A stretch of 64,000 nucleotides of DNA from Pseudomonadota bacterium (GTDB lineage Bacteria > Desulfobacterota > Desulfobulbia > Desulfobulbales > Desulfocapsaceae), in the NCBI GenBank assembly GCA_018817385.1, contig JAHIUA010000024.1, positions 1 through 64,000 of the forward strand, written 5' to 3'. Below are positions 27,358 to 37,166 of this stretch, in pieces. The notes beneath the pieces are model-generated. The model worked only from the letters and a program-made list of their open reading frames with translations, was not told where the DNA came from and searched no databases. The translations under genes were made by a program, and so were the position numbers. Numbering within the stretch: the stretch's first letter is position 1; the number at the start of each line of letters is the position of its first letter.

Positions 27358-27972
27358 GTTGTTTTCCCCTTTCTTGAAGGTGGTTGTTAGAATGTAGTGT
27401 TTGTGTCTCTGTATCCTTGTAAAGCATATGCTGTGCCAAGGTAAAATAAATTAAATAATCTATAGTAAACAGTATGTTAGGGTGTTTTTGGGTGCGATGG
27501 TGCAGGGAGCGTTTTAGTGTTAGGCAGTGAGTCATTGCAGCTTGCAACAGCTACCAATTTGAATGCAGTGGAAAAAGCACCTTAATTGACAATGCACAGG
27601 AGAGTAATCGTATGTAATGGTTTGAAAATACATACTTAATATGAGATTAAGAGATGTGGGGCAGAGAGAATCGTTGCATGCTGAAACTGTGTAACAGAAT
27701 GCAACAAAAAAACGTAACTATTCAGTAGCGCCTCATCTTCGTTCCTTGAAGTCTTCTCGAATAGCACGAGTATAACTGAACGAATAGAAGGCACCGCTAA
27801 ACAGGCACAGAAAGGTTTTTCGTCAATTATTGGCCACTACCTGAAAGTTGCAAAAGGTATGATGAGGTGGGCGCAAAGAGGAAAAGAGACAAGGCTCAAG
27901 GCACAGAGGAGTGTGCCTTGGCTATAAGGAAACACGAGGACAACGGTTTGATTTTTACAATTTAAAACCTGC
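27358..27972. other. Intergenic region with MITE-like repeat
   Basis: 615 bp between the lon-like gene end and the usp gene start. Contains the repeat at 27714-27852; otherwise no gene or terminator recognised. Confidence 0.5.
27714..27852 (-). repeat. MITE-like repeat, copy 3
   Basis: Starts GTAACTATTCAGTAGCGCC, contains TCGAATAGCACGAGTATAAC and ends CTGAAAGTTGC. Reverse orientation to the 20574 copy and about 13 bp shorter. Confidence 0.75.
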
Positions 27973-30000
27973 TTATGCCAGCAGGTGTGGGATTGCCTCA
28001 TTGAGCATGTCGACATACACCAAGTCAAGATGTCCGGTAACATCGTCATTCAACGAGGCCACATCTTCCTGATTTTTTGCAGGCAGGATAACCTTCACGC
28101 AACCGGTTCGAACAGCGGCCAGGAGTTTTTCCCGAATTCCGCCGACTGGGAGAACTTGACCGGTAAGGGTCATCTCTCCGGTAATGGAGACGTTACGATG
28201 TACCGGACGGCCCGTGAGCAGGGAAATCAGGGCAATGGCTATGGCGACACCAGCAGAGGGGCCGTCTTTTGAAACGGCACCGGCAGGCAGATGGATATGG
28301 ATATCGGAATGGTCATAAAAGTCAGGAGCGATACCGAGTTGTTCCGCATTGCTTCTGATGTAGCTCAAGGCGGTCTGGGCTGATTCACGCAGTACTTCAC
28401 CCAATGAACCGGTAAGGATGAGATTGGTGTTTCCCCGCATGGTCAGGGCCTCGATAAACATAATTTCACCACCAAATTGGGTCCAGACCAGGCTGGTTAC
28501 TACGCCTATCTTGTTTGCGCCTTCGGCAGCTTCCTGTCGATATTTTCGTGGCCCAAGCAGGGGAGTGATGGAATCTTTGTCTATAATCGGCAAGGATTCT
28601 TGGTCATCATTTTGCAGGACTTGCAGGGCAAGTTTGCGACAGATGGTCCCGATTGTCCGATTGAGGCCGCGTACACCGGATTCTCTAGTGTATTCGACGA
28701 TGAGTTTGCCTATTGCATCATCGGTGATCTGGGGATTGATTTCAGTCAAGCCATTGGCTGTTAACTGTTTGGGCAGGAGATATTTTCTGGCAATAACCTG
28801 CTTTTCCTGGAAGGAATAACTGCAAAAGTCGATCACCTCCATTCGATCCAGCAGGGGGGCGGGAAGTTTTGTGATGTCATTTGCCGTAGCGATGAACAGG
28901 ACCCCGGAGAGATCAAAGGGGATATCAAGATAATGATCGATAAATTTGCCGTTCTGTTCGGGATCAAGAACCTCAAGGAGGAGTGAAGCGGGGTCTCCAT
29001 GGAAATCCTGGCCGATCTTGTCAATTTCATCAAGCATAAAGCAGGGATTTGTGACTCCGACCCGTTTGATTTCGCTCATGATGCGGCCAGGCATGGCACC
29101 GACATAGGTTCTTCGATGACCTCGGATTTCAGCCTCATCACGGAGACCCGCCATGGATAGACGAATAAACTCCCGACCAAGGGAGGTGGCCACAGACTGT
29201 CCTATGGAGGTTTTTCCAGTACCCGGTGGGCCGGACAAGCAGAGGACGGGGCCCTGACTGATCTGTAGCTTTTTCTGCCTGTGCAGAATTTCATCCACGG
29301 TCTCTTTCAGCTCGTCCAGGTGAATCGGTTTTGACAAATAATGGGTTGCCCCCTTGCGCATGGCATCCACAGCATTGGCCACTGTTGCGTAGCCGGTAAC
29401 CATGATCACATCGGTCTCCGGAGACACTTTGGCGATCTTTTCGATAAGGGTGAGGCCATCCATCTTATCCATTTTCAGATCGGTGATCATTATATCAAAA
29501 TGATCACTCTGTTCGATCTGTTGCAGGGCGTCAACTCCGTTAGTCGCTACCTGCACTCTATGGCCAAAATTTTTGAAGTAGAGTTGAAGATTATTGCGGG
29601 CAATCTCCTCGTCATCAACGATCAGTATTCTTGATTTTTGCTTATGCTTCAGGGTCTTGGCGGCAAGGTATTCCAGTATTCGCGTCTTTACTGCTTCAAG
29701 TCCGTAATGGTGTGAGGCCATGATGGATTCGGCTCGCTTGAGATCAAGATTGTCTCTGGTTTCCTTAAACCAGGGCAGCGAGAGCAGTAATTCAATATAG
29801 TTTACACCTATTGAGAATTCAGCTGTAATGGGGTCGGTTTTGTCAAGACGGTCCAACTCGATGCCTATCTGGTGCGCAACATAGGGTGGGAGGTCAGTCA
29901 CAGCCGTCCTGCTTTTGAGATCATCAATCTGCCGTGAGTTGGCTGGTTCCTCAGATCCGGGTGTCTTTGTTTCTGGTGTCTTTTTGGAGAAAAAATGCAT
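27973..30000 (-). CDS. Lon-type protease with inserted receiver domain
   Basis: 675 residues. Residues 36-120 match the helical segment before the Lon AAA+ domain (ILEYLAAKTLK). Residues 124-240 form a complete response-regulator receiver (VDD at 128-130, phosphoacceptor Asp174 in MITDLKM, Lys224 in SKP). The Lon AAA+ domain then resumes (Walker A GPPGTGKT at 257-264, DEIDKIG). C-terminal protease domain has Ser582 (KDGPSAG) and Lys625 (GGIREKLL), 43 residues apart as in E. coli Lon. The N-terminal LAN substrate domain is absent or replaced by a short tail. Likely an ATP-dependent protease controlled by phosphorylation, which is inference. No cognate kinase is adjacent. Confidence 0.92.
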   Translation of the reverse strand: MHFFSKKTPETKTPGSEEPANSRQIDDLKSRTAVTDLPPYVAHQIGIELDRLDKTDPITAEFSIGVNYIELLLSLPWFKETRDNLDLKRAESIMASHHYGLEAVKTRILEYLAAKTLKHKQKSRILIVDDEEIARNNLQLYFKNFGHRVQVATNGVDALQQIEQSDHFDIMITDLKMDKMDGLTLIEKIAKVSPETDVIMVTGYATVANAVDAMRKGATHYLSKPIHLDELKETVDEILHRQKKLQISQGPVLCLSGPPGTGKTSIGQSVATSLGREFIRLSMAGLRDEAEIRGHRRTYVGAMPGRIMSEIKRVGVTNPCFMLDEIDKIGQDFHGDPASLLLEVLDPEQNGKFIDHYLDIPFDLSGVLFIATANDITKLPAPLLDRMEVIDFCSYSFQEKQVIARKYLLPKQLTANGLTEINPQITDDAIGKLIVEYTRESGVRGLNRTIGTICRKLALQVLQNDDQESLPIIDKDSITPLLGPRKYRQEAAEGANKIGVVTSLVWTQFGGEIMFIEALTMRGNTNLILTGSLGEVLRESAQTALSYIRSNAEQLGIAPDFYDHSDIHIHLPAGAVSKDGPSAGVAIAIALISLLTGRPVHRNVSITGEMTLTGQVLPVGGIREKLLAAVRTGCVKVILPAKNQEDVASLNDDVTGHLDLVYVDMLNEAIPHLLA

Positions 30001-30028
30001 GGTTGTCTATCAGTTGAGGGTAAAAGTT

Positions 30029-30076
30029 GTACCTGTCGGGGAGTGATTTAAAAAAAGATCACTCCCCGACAGGTAC
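30029..30076 (-). terminator. Perfect 19-bp inverted repeat between nhaD and the lon-like gene
   Basis: GTACCTGTCGGGGAGTGAT (30029-30047) and its exact complement (30058-30076) flank a T-rich spacer (as read on the minus strand). It lies between the nhaD stop and the lon-like start, ending 29 bp upstream of the start codon. It could be a terminator for nhaD, or an attenuator or operator for the protease gene. Confidence 0.6.
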
Positions 30077-30133
30077 AAAAAAAATAACGGAGTTGCCCAG
30101 GTATTTCTCTTTCGTATCTTCTCTGCTATTCCT

Positions 30134-31552
30134 TTAAAACAGACGACTGTTAATAAATAAATGACAGTAGATACTGGCTCCATATCCCAGAGCTACAATG
30201 GGGGTCCATTTTAAATGGGCCCCAAAGGTATAGTTTCCGCGCGCGGTTCCCATGAGTGCCACACCGGCAGCAGAGCCAATGGAAAGCAGACTGCCGCCAA
30301 CGCCCGCAGTCAGGGTGACCAGCAGCCACTGGCCGACAGGCATTGCAGGATCCATGGTCAATACAGCAAACATGACCGGAATATTGTCAACAATTGCTGA
30401 CAGGACTCCAACCAGGATATTGGCATAGGTGGCACCCAGGCCATCATACATCTGGTGAGAAACCAGGGCAAGGTAGCCAAACTGGGAAAGGCCGCCGACA
30501 CAGAGAATAACTCCGTAGAAAAAGAGGAGTGTATCCCACTCGGCCCGGGCCACTTTTTTGAAAATATCAAAGGGGTCATCTTGAATACTGCAGACTATTC
30601 CCAAGGGTTTATCATATTCAAGGGCGCGTTTCTCTCTTATTTTGATGTAATAGGAGAAAAAGCCCAGATAGGAAAGACCCAGCATCATACCTGCCGCCGG
30701 AGGCAGGTCAAGAAAGTTGTGAAAGGAAACTGCAGTAACAATGGTCATGAAAAAAAGAAACATGATTCGCATGGCGCCGAATTTCATCATCACCTTTTCA
30801 TCCAGGGCCTCAGGTACCTCTTTTGAGACAAAGATGCTCATGATGGCTGCTGGAATAACCCAGTTGAGTAAGGAGGGAAAAAAGAGGTAGAAAAACTGGC
30901 CAAAGGAAGCCTGTCCTTTCTGCCAGACCATGAGGGTGGTAATATCGCCAAAAGGTGAGAAGGCCCCGCCTGCATTGGCACCGATGACAATATTGATACA
31001 GGCCAGGGCGATAAACTTTTTATTATCCTTAGCCACTGCCATAACGACAGCACCCATGAGCAGTGCCGTGGTCAGGTTGTCGGCAACCGGAGAAATGATA
31101 AAGGCAAGAAATCCGGTTAGCCAGAAGATGATGCGCAGAGAAAATCCCCTGGAAACCAGCGAAGAGCGCAGGGCCTGGAAGACATTACGCTCTTCCATGG
31201 AGTTGATATAAGTCATAGCTACGAGAAGGAAGAGTAACAACTCAGCATACTCGGTAAGGTTATGAATAATAGCATTATGTGCCTCTTCAGGTGGAATACC
31301 GGCCGTACGGTAGGTAAGGGCAAGGAGTATCCAGATAATTCCTGCGGCCAGAATCACCGGCTTGCTCTTGCGCAGGTGGGTTTTCTCCTCAAAGATAACA
31401 AGGAGATAGGCGAGAACAAAAATAGCCAGAGACGCATATCCGAGCGAAGTGGCGGTCAGGCTCACAGCTGTTTCCCCCCCACCATGTGCAGCAGCGGCAG
31501 CCTGGCCTGCACCGCCAAGTAGGGCGATGCAGAGCAATAGAAAGATTTTCAT
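30134..31552 (-). CDS. nhaD: Na+/H+ antiporter, NhaD family
   Basis: Multi-spanning inner-membrane antiporter. Start taken at ATG 31552 (AAGGAT upstream; signal-like MKIFLLLCIALLGGAGQAAA); a start at 31591 would add 13 residues. Recognised by LTEYAELLLFLLVAMTYINS, SPVADNLTTALLMG, NIVIGANAGGAFSPFGDITT and the C-terminal GVGGSLLSIGSAAGVALMG. Exchanges Na+ for H+, common in marine sulfur bacteria. It lies 105 bp downstream of an SLC13-type carrier gene, which has its own terminator. Confidence 0.9.
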   Translation of the reverse strand: MKIFLLLCIALLGGAGQAAAAAHGGGETAVSLTATSLGYASLAIFVLAYLLVIFEEKTHLRKSKPVILAAGIIWILLALTYRTAGIPPEEAHNAIIHNLTEYAELLLFLLVAMTYINSMEERNVFQALRSSLVSRGFSLRIIFWLTGFLAFIISPVADNLTTALLMGAVVMAVAKDNKKFIALACINIVIGANAGGAFSPFGDITTLMVWQKGQASFGQFFYLFFPSLLNWVIPAAIMSIFVSKEVPEALDEKVMMKFGAMRIMFLFFMTIVTAVSFHNFLDLPPAAGMMLGLSYLGFFSYYIKIREKRALEYDKPLGIVCSIQDDPFDIFKKVARAEWDTLLFFYGVILCVGGLSQFGYLALVSHQMYDGLGATYANILVGVLSAIVDNIPVMFAVLTMDPAMPVGQWLLVTLTAGVGGSLLSIGSAAGVALMGTARGNYTFGAHLKWTPIVALGYGASIYCHLFINSRLF

Positions 31553-31610
31553 TGCAGATATCCTTATAGGTAAAATTAGAGAATGAAGCAAAAGAGATTA
31601 CGGGCAAGGC

Positions 31611-31652
31611 AAAAAAAAGAGCTGTTCCAAGATTGTCAGCCAAACAGCTCTT
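31611..31652 (-). terminator. Rho-independent terminator of the SLC13-type gene
   Basis: On the minus strand, AAGAGCTGTT pairs with AACAGCTCTT (31643-31652 and 31617-31626) and is followed by a T8 run (31611-31618). It begins 5 bp after the carrier gene stop. Confidence 0.88.
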
Positions 31653-31657
31653 CATGA

Positions 31658-33469
31658 TCAGCCAGTAACACCGTAAAATAACACTATGGAGGCCATCATC
31701 ACCACGAGATAGAGGATGGTCATTCCTGCACCGGCCTTGAAGTAATCTTTTGTCTTGTATCCGCCTGGCCGCATAATCAGGGCATTAACCTGATGGGTGG
31801 GCAGGATAAAGGTATTGGAGCAGGCAACCGCTACCACCAAGGCAGCTATACGGGGATCTGCTCCGGCGCTAGCAGCCATATTCATGGCCAGGGGAACCAT
31901 CAGTACCGTCGCTCCGACATTGGAGGCCACCAGGGTGAAAAACGAGGTCAGAATACCGATTACGGTGAGGAGAATGAGCGGCGAAACATCGCCCATCATG
32001 CCCATGATCGTTTCCGCAATGAGTTTGGCCGCCCCAGTTTTTTCAAAGGCGATGCCCAGGGGAATAAGGCCACCCAGAAGAAAAACGGTCATCCAGTCAA
32101 CAGAGTCATAGGCCTCATCAATGGAGAGGACCTTGGTCAGGATCATGGCCAGAGCTCCTGTGAGCAGGGCAATGGAAAGCTGGACGTGAAAGCCAATGGT
32201 CATCACCAGAGCAAGTATCAGACTGCCCACGGCAAATTTGACCTTGTCCGTGCGGAGAATTTCTCCCTGCACTTCTTCGGTAAAAACAAGATCAGTCCTT
32301 TCTTTGAGATAATGAAATCGTTCCCATGGACCCTGGAGCAGCATGGCATCACCAGCCTGCAGGACCATTGTTGAGATGTCGCCGACAAAAGTCTTGTTGT
32401 CTCGGAACACCGCCAGTGGCATTACGCCATTTTTTTTCCTGAAGGAAAAGGAGCGCAGGGTATGGCCTACCAGTTCAGAACGGGGTGTGATAATGGTCTC
32501 CATGATACCGGCATTGTTCGGCGAGAGACTTTCGGCAAACACCTCCAGATCCTCTTTGATCTGCCAGCCAAAGGATTGGGCCATTTTGGCAACCAGGTCA
32601 GGTGGTCCTTCTACAGCAATTGTATCTCCTCCCTCAATGGTATCGGAATAGTCAGGGGAAGTTACAGGTATTCCCCCCTTGCTGGCTATAGCGAGAATTG
32701 TGGTGAAGAAGATAGGTCTGATCTCCAATTCTTCGAGAGTTTTTGGTCCCTTGAATGACTCAGGTACTTGGATTTCAAAAAGATTTCCTATGTCGTGGTA
32801 TGTTCTTGCAAGTTCCTGCGACATCGGTCCGCTGCCCGTTGTCTCACCCTGTCCGGCAGGAAGAATAAAACGGCCCAAGAGAACGAAATAGATGAGGGCG
32901 GCAATAATCAGCGACATCCCCACTGGAGTGACAGAAAACAGGCCAAATGGCTCGATTTCCGGGGCAGAAATTTTCATCACATCATTGAGCAGAATAAGCG
33001 GGCTTGATCCGATCAGGGTGATACAGCCACCGATAATAGCACAGAAGCCCATGGGCATGAGAATTCGGGAAACCGGGATATTGGTCTGGCGACAGATCCG
33101 CTTGGTAACAGGCAAGAACAGGGCGGCAGCACCGATATTTTGCATAAAACTTGAGATAAAGGCCACTGTACCGGAGATGAGAACCATGATCCTGTTTTCA
33201 CTCTTGCCGGCAAACTTGAGTATGATTCTGGCCAGGTGATTCATGGCTCCGGTCTTATCCAGGCCTGCACCGATAATGATAACAGCAATAATTGAGACAA
33301 CAGCATTACTTGAAAGCCCGCTGATGGCCTCTTTGGGAGTAACCAGTCCCAGCAGGGGGAGAATGATCATCATAATGATGCCGACGACATCGACACGCAC
33401 CCATTCAAAAATAAAGAGTAGAACTGCCAGGCCGAGAACGGCCATGACTAAAACTATTGGTAACGTCAT
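31658..33469 (-). CDS. SLC13/DASS-type ion carrier with TrkA-C domains
   Basis: 603 residues: membrane half, two RCK/TrkA-C-like cytosolic domains (GGDTIAVEGPPDLV and AGDAMLLQGPWERF), then a second membrane half. The motifs SFMQNIGAAALFLP and ASNVGATVLMVPLAM are typical of the SLC13/YbiR ion-transporter group, whose substrates include sulfate and dicarboxylates. Given the setting, sulfate or another anion is plausible but unproven. AAGGAAA site. Upstream of nhaD, with a terminator between. Confidence 0.85.
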   Translation of the reverse strand: MTLPIVLVMAVLGLAVLLFIFEWVRVDVVGIIMMIILPLLGLVTPKEAISGLSSNAVVSIIAVIIIGAGLDKTGAMNHLARIILKFAGKSENRIMVLISGTVAFISSFMQNIGAAALFLPVTKRICRQTNIPVSRILMPMGFCAIIGGCITLIGSSPLILLNDVMKISAPEIEPFGLFSVTPVGMSLIIAALIYFVLLGRFILPAGQGETTGSGPMSQELARTYHDIGNLFEIQVPESFKGPKTLEELEIRPIFFTTILAIASKGGIPVTSPDYSDTIEGGDTIAVEGPPDLVAKMAQSFGWQIKEDLEVFAESLSPNNAGIMETIITPRSELVGHTLRSFSFRKKNGVMPLAVFRDNKTFVGDISTMVLQAGDAMLLQGPWERFHYLKERTDLVFTEEVQGEILRTDKVKFAVGSLILALVMTIGFHVQLSIALLTGALAMILTKVLSIDEAYDSVDWMTVFLLGGLIPLGIAFEKTGAAKLIAETIMGMMGDVSPLILLTVIGILTSFFTLVASNVGATVLMVPLAMNMAASAGADPRIAALVVAVACSNTFILPTHQVNALIMRPGGYKTKDYFKAGAGMTILYLVVMMASIVLFYGVTG

Positions 33470-34290
33470 TTTTTCCTTATTATCCTTTTCTATTCTGAGT
33501 TGTGGTGACCATAGGGCGTCACCTTATATGTAAGGGCAACACTGTTCAGTTTTTTATGAGAGGGGTGGTGGACCGGTAGCGTTCTGAAAACCCGGTATGG
33601 GGGTGGGGTGGATATCCCCGCCCATTTTCTTTTTTCTTCTTTCCTCTTCCATTTTTTCCTCCTTAAAAAAAATATCCAAATATTGTGTAATTCTAGACTC
33701 GTAATGTAGGTTGTGTTTTTGCTAAGCTGTTTGATTGCGAGTGAATTTTATTCTAAATTGCAACCTGTATGCCGTTTTTTCATAAAGCAGATGAAAGCTG
33801 AGAAATGGGTTTGGTGGTCTTGTTTGCTGGACGAGAAAAATGCGAGAAGTTTGAGAGACAACACCGGTTGTTGCAGGGTGTAACACTTTGGTGGAAGAAG
33901 AAGAGAGATTGTTTTAGGGGGGGGGATTGATCGAGAAATGAATAAAATAAAAGGACCATAATCATTTCCCCAGGGCATACTGTTGCATATTAACAACGTT
34001 GCGTATTGTAACAGCGTTGTTAATATGCAACAGTATGCCCTGAGGGGGTAGAGAGGGGTTTTGAGAAACAAAGCTCTTCCCTCTCTTGCAGAGACGGAAG
34101 GATAAAGTCGATCCTGTTTTATTTTTCAGTTGGCCTCAAATTTGCTTCTTATGGAGAATAGACGCTCAATTATTTCTTTCCTGCTTTGGTGACCGATGAA
34201 TCGATATTTTTGTACGAGAAGAGAAGACAACACTCATATGTTCTTATCAGAATCCATTGTTGGGGCCGATCAGGATGGGAGAGAGACCTT
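33470..34290. other. Divergent promoter region with long hairpin
   Basis: About 820 bp between the SLC13-type gene (minus) and the histidine kinase at 34291 (plus). The only strong structure is the 28-bp inverted repeat at 33971-34042. A G/C-rich patch (GGGGTGGATATCCCCGCC) lies near 33604-33625. No gene recognised. Confidence 0.5.
33971..34042. repeat. Perfect 28-bp inverted repeat
   Basis: CAGGGCATACTGTTGCATAT followed by TAACAACG (33971-33998) is exactly complementary to 34015-34042 around a 16-base loop. Not followed by a T-tract on the plus strand. Too long for an ordinary terminator; it may be a small transposon remnant or a regulatory hairpin between divergent genes. Confidence 0.85.
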
Positions 34291-35763
34291 ATGTTTTCCT
34301 TAAATCTACGCCAGAAGATGACCGGCTGTTTTTGTCTGCATCTGTTTTTTTATATTGCTGTTGGAGTGATTTATTTACGAGATTTTGAGATGTTTAACGA
34401 TGAGGTTATCTTGTTGATGCATGCTGGCAGCCTCAGCAATATCAGTCTTGAGATACGACGTTATGAAAAAAACTTTATCATTCGCCATGCTGATGAGGAT
34501 TTTGATAAAGTTCTTGAATATATTAATGATGCGCAGGAAACTGTTCCTCAGGTAATTGGCGAGTTGAAGATTATGTCCCATCCGACCCACCTGGAGAACT
34601 TTCTATTCAAACTGGCGGTTTATGAGGTTGCTTTTCGGGATTATAAACAACATTGTATTCCTGAAAATGAGGTCGCTGTCTGCCCATCACGGGAAAAAGT
34701 ACGTCGTCTGGGGCAGGACATTGTCAGTATCTCCCACGACCTGGTTCTCTTTGAACAGGATAAAATGACCAAATTTATAGCTGTATTGAAAAATCAGCTT
34801 GTAAAAACATTCCTCTTTCTTGTTCTCCTCTCAGTCTTCACCATCACCCTTCTTTATAACTCGATTATCAAGCCCCTGAAAAGGGTCGAGAGCGCCGCGA
34901 GAGACGTTGCCAATGGAACCTTTACCCGGTTGCTGGTAGACGAACAAAGAGGTGAGGTTCGCAGTGTACTTCGGGCGTTTAATAAAATGGTTACTGATCT
35001 GGAAGAACAACAGGAACAGCTCTTTCAGGTAAAGAAACTGTCATCGATTGGCACCCTGGCCTCGGGAACAGCCCACCAGATTAATAATCCCCTTAACAAC
35101 ATTTCAACATCCTGCCAGTTGGCCCTTGCCGAAATAGATGCCGAGCAGAACCCCTTAGTCGCTAGGATGCTGGAAACCATTAAGCAGGAAACACATCGTG
35201 CCGGAGAAATTGTTCGTGGCCTGCTGGAATTCTCCAGGGCCCAGACCTTTTCTCTCCAACCCTATCCGCTGCTGAAAGTTGTTGATAGGGTCCAACAGCT
35301 TGTTGCCAGCGAAGTCCCGTCTGGTATTATTATGGATACCGATATTCCTGAGGATATAATCCTCTTCATCGATGTCCAGAAAATGATCGAAGCCTTGTTG
35401 AATTTGACGATTAATGCAATTCAGGCTATTCCCGAACCGCCCGGTGCGGTCGTTATCGGTGCAGAAATGGATGCAAAGAAAAAAAATGCTATCATTATTG
35501 TCGCTGATACGGGCACGGGAATTGACAAAGAGTCCCTGCCGAAAATCTTTGATCCCTTTTTTACCACCAAAACTGCTGAAAATGGCACTGGTCTGGGGCT
35601 GGCAGTTGTCTATGGTATTATAAAAAAACAAAATGGGTCAATCCGAGTAGAGTCTGAAAAAGGGAAGGGAACCCGGGTTATCATCACTCTGCCACTTTAT
35701 TCAAAGCCCGAAGAAGAGGATTTCTTGGATAAGAGTGAAACAGGGGGGTACCATAATGACTGA
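34291..35763 (+). CDS. Membrane histidine kinase with HAMP domain
   Basis: Start taken at ATG 34291 (GGGAGAGAG upstream; the frame is open from 34186). Two membrane segments (residues about 13-30 and 205-225) flank a periplasmic four-helix-type sensor of about 170 residues. HAMP then follows ([20 protein letters not shown]), then a phosphoacceptor motif [12 protein letters not shown], where the usual HE is HQ, an N-box ([12 protein letters not shown]) and G boxes ([14 protein letters not shown]). Overlaps its regulator by 8 bp. Signal unknown. Confidence 0.9.
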   Translation: MFSLNLRQKMTGCFCLHLFFYIAVGVIYLRDFEMFNDEVILLMHAGSLSNISLEIRRYEKNFIIRHADEDFDKVLEYINDAQETVPQVIGELKIMSHPTHLENFLFKLAVYEVAFRDYKQHCIPENEVAVCPSREKVRRLGQDIVSISHDLVLFEQDKMTKFIAVLKNQLVKTFLFLVLLSVFTITLLYNSIIKPLKRVESAARDVANGTFTRLLVDEQRGEVRSVLRAFNKMVTDLEEQQEQLFQVKKLSSIGTLASGTAHQINNPLNNISTSCQLALAEIDAEQNPLVARMLETIKQETHRAGEIVRGLLEFSRAQTFSLQPYPLLKVVDRVQQLVASEVPSGIIMDTDIPEDIILFIDVQKMIEALLNLTINAIQAIPEPPGAVVIGAEMDAKKKNAIIIVADTGTGIDKESLPKIFDPFFTTKTAENGTGLGLAVVYGIIKKQNGSIRVESEKGKGTRVIITLPLYSKPEEEDFLDKSETGGYHND

Positions 35764-37135
35764 CATCAGTAATATTGCAATTCTGCTGGTTGATGACGAG
35801 GTGATAAATGTCCAGAATGTTGGCCTCTTCCTAGAACGGCAGGGGTTTCAGGTAACAACTGCGCTAAGTGGTAATGAGGCAATGGACTTGCTGAGTCAAT
35901 CCCATTTTGATCTGGTAATAACGGATTTGAAAATGGGTGATGTTGGTGGCGTTCAGGTGATGAAGGCTGCCAAAGAGCTCCATCCCGAGATTGAGGTGAT
36001 TATTGTCACCGGCTATGCAACGGTAAACTCTGCTGTAGATGCCATGGCCCAGGGGGCATTCTATTATCTCCCCAAACCAATCAAGCTCAAGGAACTTCAC
36101 ACCCTGGTCCTGAGGGCAACTGAAAAAACAATGTTGCTGCGGGAGATCCGTAGGCTTAAACAGCGTATTAAAGCACAGCAGGGGACGACCCAGTTCATTG
36201 GTCAGAACCCGGCAATACTCGAACTCAAGGATTCCATCGCCCATTTCGCTCAGTTGGAATGTAATATCCTCATCAGCGGTGAAACTGGAACGGGTAAGGA
36301 ATTGGTGGCCAGGACAATGTATGAACTGAGTCCCAGGGCCGACAAACGTTTCCTCCCTATCAACTGCGGGGCCATGACAGAAGACTTGATGGCCAACGAA
36401 TTGTTTGGCCATGAAAAGGATGCCTACACTGATGCCGGCGGATTGCGTAATGGGCTCCTTGAATCGGCAAATGGCGGTGTCGTCCTTTTGGACGAAATAG
36501 GCGAAATGCCCCTCACCATGCAGGTCAAGCTGTTACGGGTTTTGCAGGAGAAAAAAATTATCAGAGTAGGAGGAACCAAAGAGATACCGATAGATGTTCG
36601 TTTGCTGGCCGCAACGAACAGGGATCTCAAAGAAGAAGTGCAAAAAGGGACATTTCGCCAGGATCTCTATTACCGACTCAATGTCGTCAACCTGCATATC
36701 CCGCCACTGCGGGACAGAAAAGACGATATCCCATTACTGGTGAACTACTTTCTGGCAAAATATTCTCTGCCGAATGGACGAAGCAAAAGTATTTCTCACG
36801 AGGCAATCCAACGGTTACAGGATTATGATTACCCAGGTAATGCACGGGAGCTTGAAAACATCATTGAACGCTCCCTGGCCCTTTGTGACAGCACAGAAAT
36901 ACAAACGCAGCACCTTCCGTCGGATCTCAGTCATAGCCGGCATTATCACCCCCAAGGTCTCCAGCCAGTCAATCCAAGCAAGAGCCTGGAAGAAAACGAG
37001 TGTGAATATATCCTCTCAGTCCTTAAAAGCGTTGACGGCAACAGGACTAAGGCTGCCAAGATCATAGGTATCGACAGAGTTTCTCTCTGGCGAAAAATAA
37101 AAAAATACGAAAAGAACGGAATTGAGGTGGAGTGA
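35756..37135 (+). CDS. NtrC-type response regulator with degenerate GAFTGA motif
   Basis: Start at ATG 35756, overlapping the kinase stop. Receiver with LLVDDE, phosphoacceptor in VITDLKMGD and PKP lysine; AAA+ with Walker A GETGTGKE and Walker B VLLDEIGE; Fis-type helix-turn-helix at the C-terminus (AAKIIGIDRVSLWRKIKKY). The sigma54-contact loop reads KDAYTDAGG instead of KGAFTGA, losing both glycines and the key Phe/Thr-Gly arrangement. It may bind DNA without activating sigma54, acting as a repressor or a sigma70 activator like other degenerate members. Confidence 0.9.
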   Translation: MTDISNIAILLVDDEVINVQNVGLFLERQGFQVTTALSGNEAMDLLSQSHFDLVITDLKMGDVGGVQVMKAAKELHPEIEVIIVTGYATVNSAVDAMAQGAFYYLPKPIKLKELHTLVLRATEKTMLLREIRRLKQRIKAQQGTTQFIGQNPAILELKDSIAHFAQLECNILISGETGTGKELVARTMYELSPRADKRFLPINCGAMTEDLMANELFGHEKDAYTDAGGLRNGLLESANGGVVLLDEIGEMPLTMQVKLLRVLQEKKIIRVGGTKEIPIDVRLLAATNRDLKEEVQKGTFRQDLYYRLNVVNLHIPPLRDRKDDIPLLVNYFLAKYSLPNGRSKSISHEAIQRLQDYDYPGNARELENIIERSLALCDSTEIQTQHLPSDLSHSRHYHPQGLQPVNPSKSLEENECEYILSVLKSVDGNRTKAAKIIGIDRVSLWRKIKKYEKNGIEVE

Positions 37136-37166
37136 TTTCCTCTTTGTCTTTCTGATTTTTGGTTAG

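Noticed and set aside
33748-34071. 107-aa minus-strand frame around the 28-bp hairpin
   Set aside because: Aromatic-rich, no domain, and it spans the perfect inverted repeat; not protein-like.
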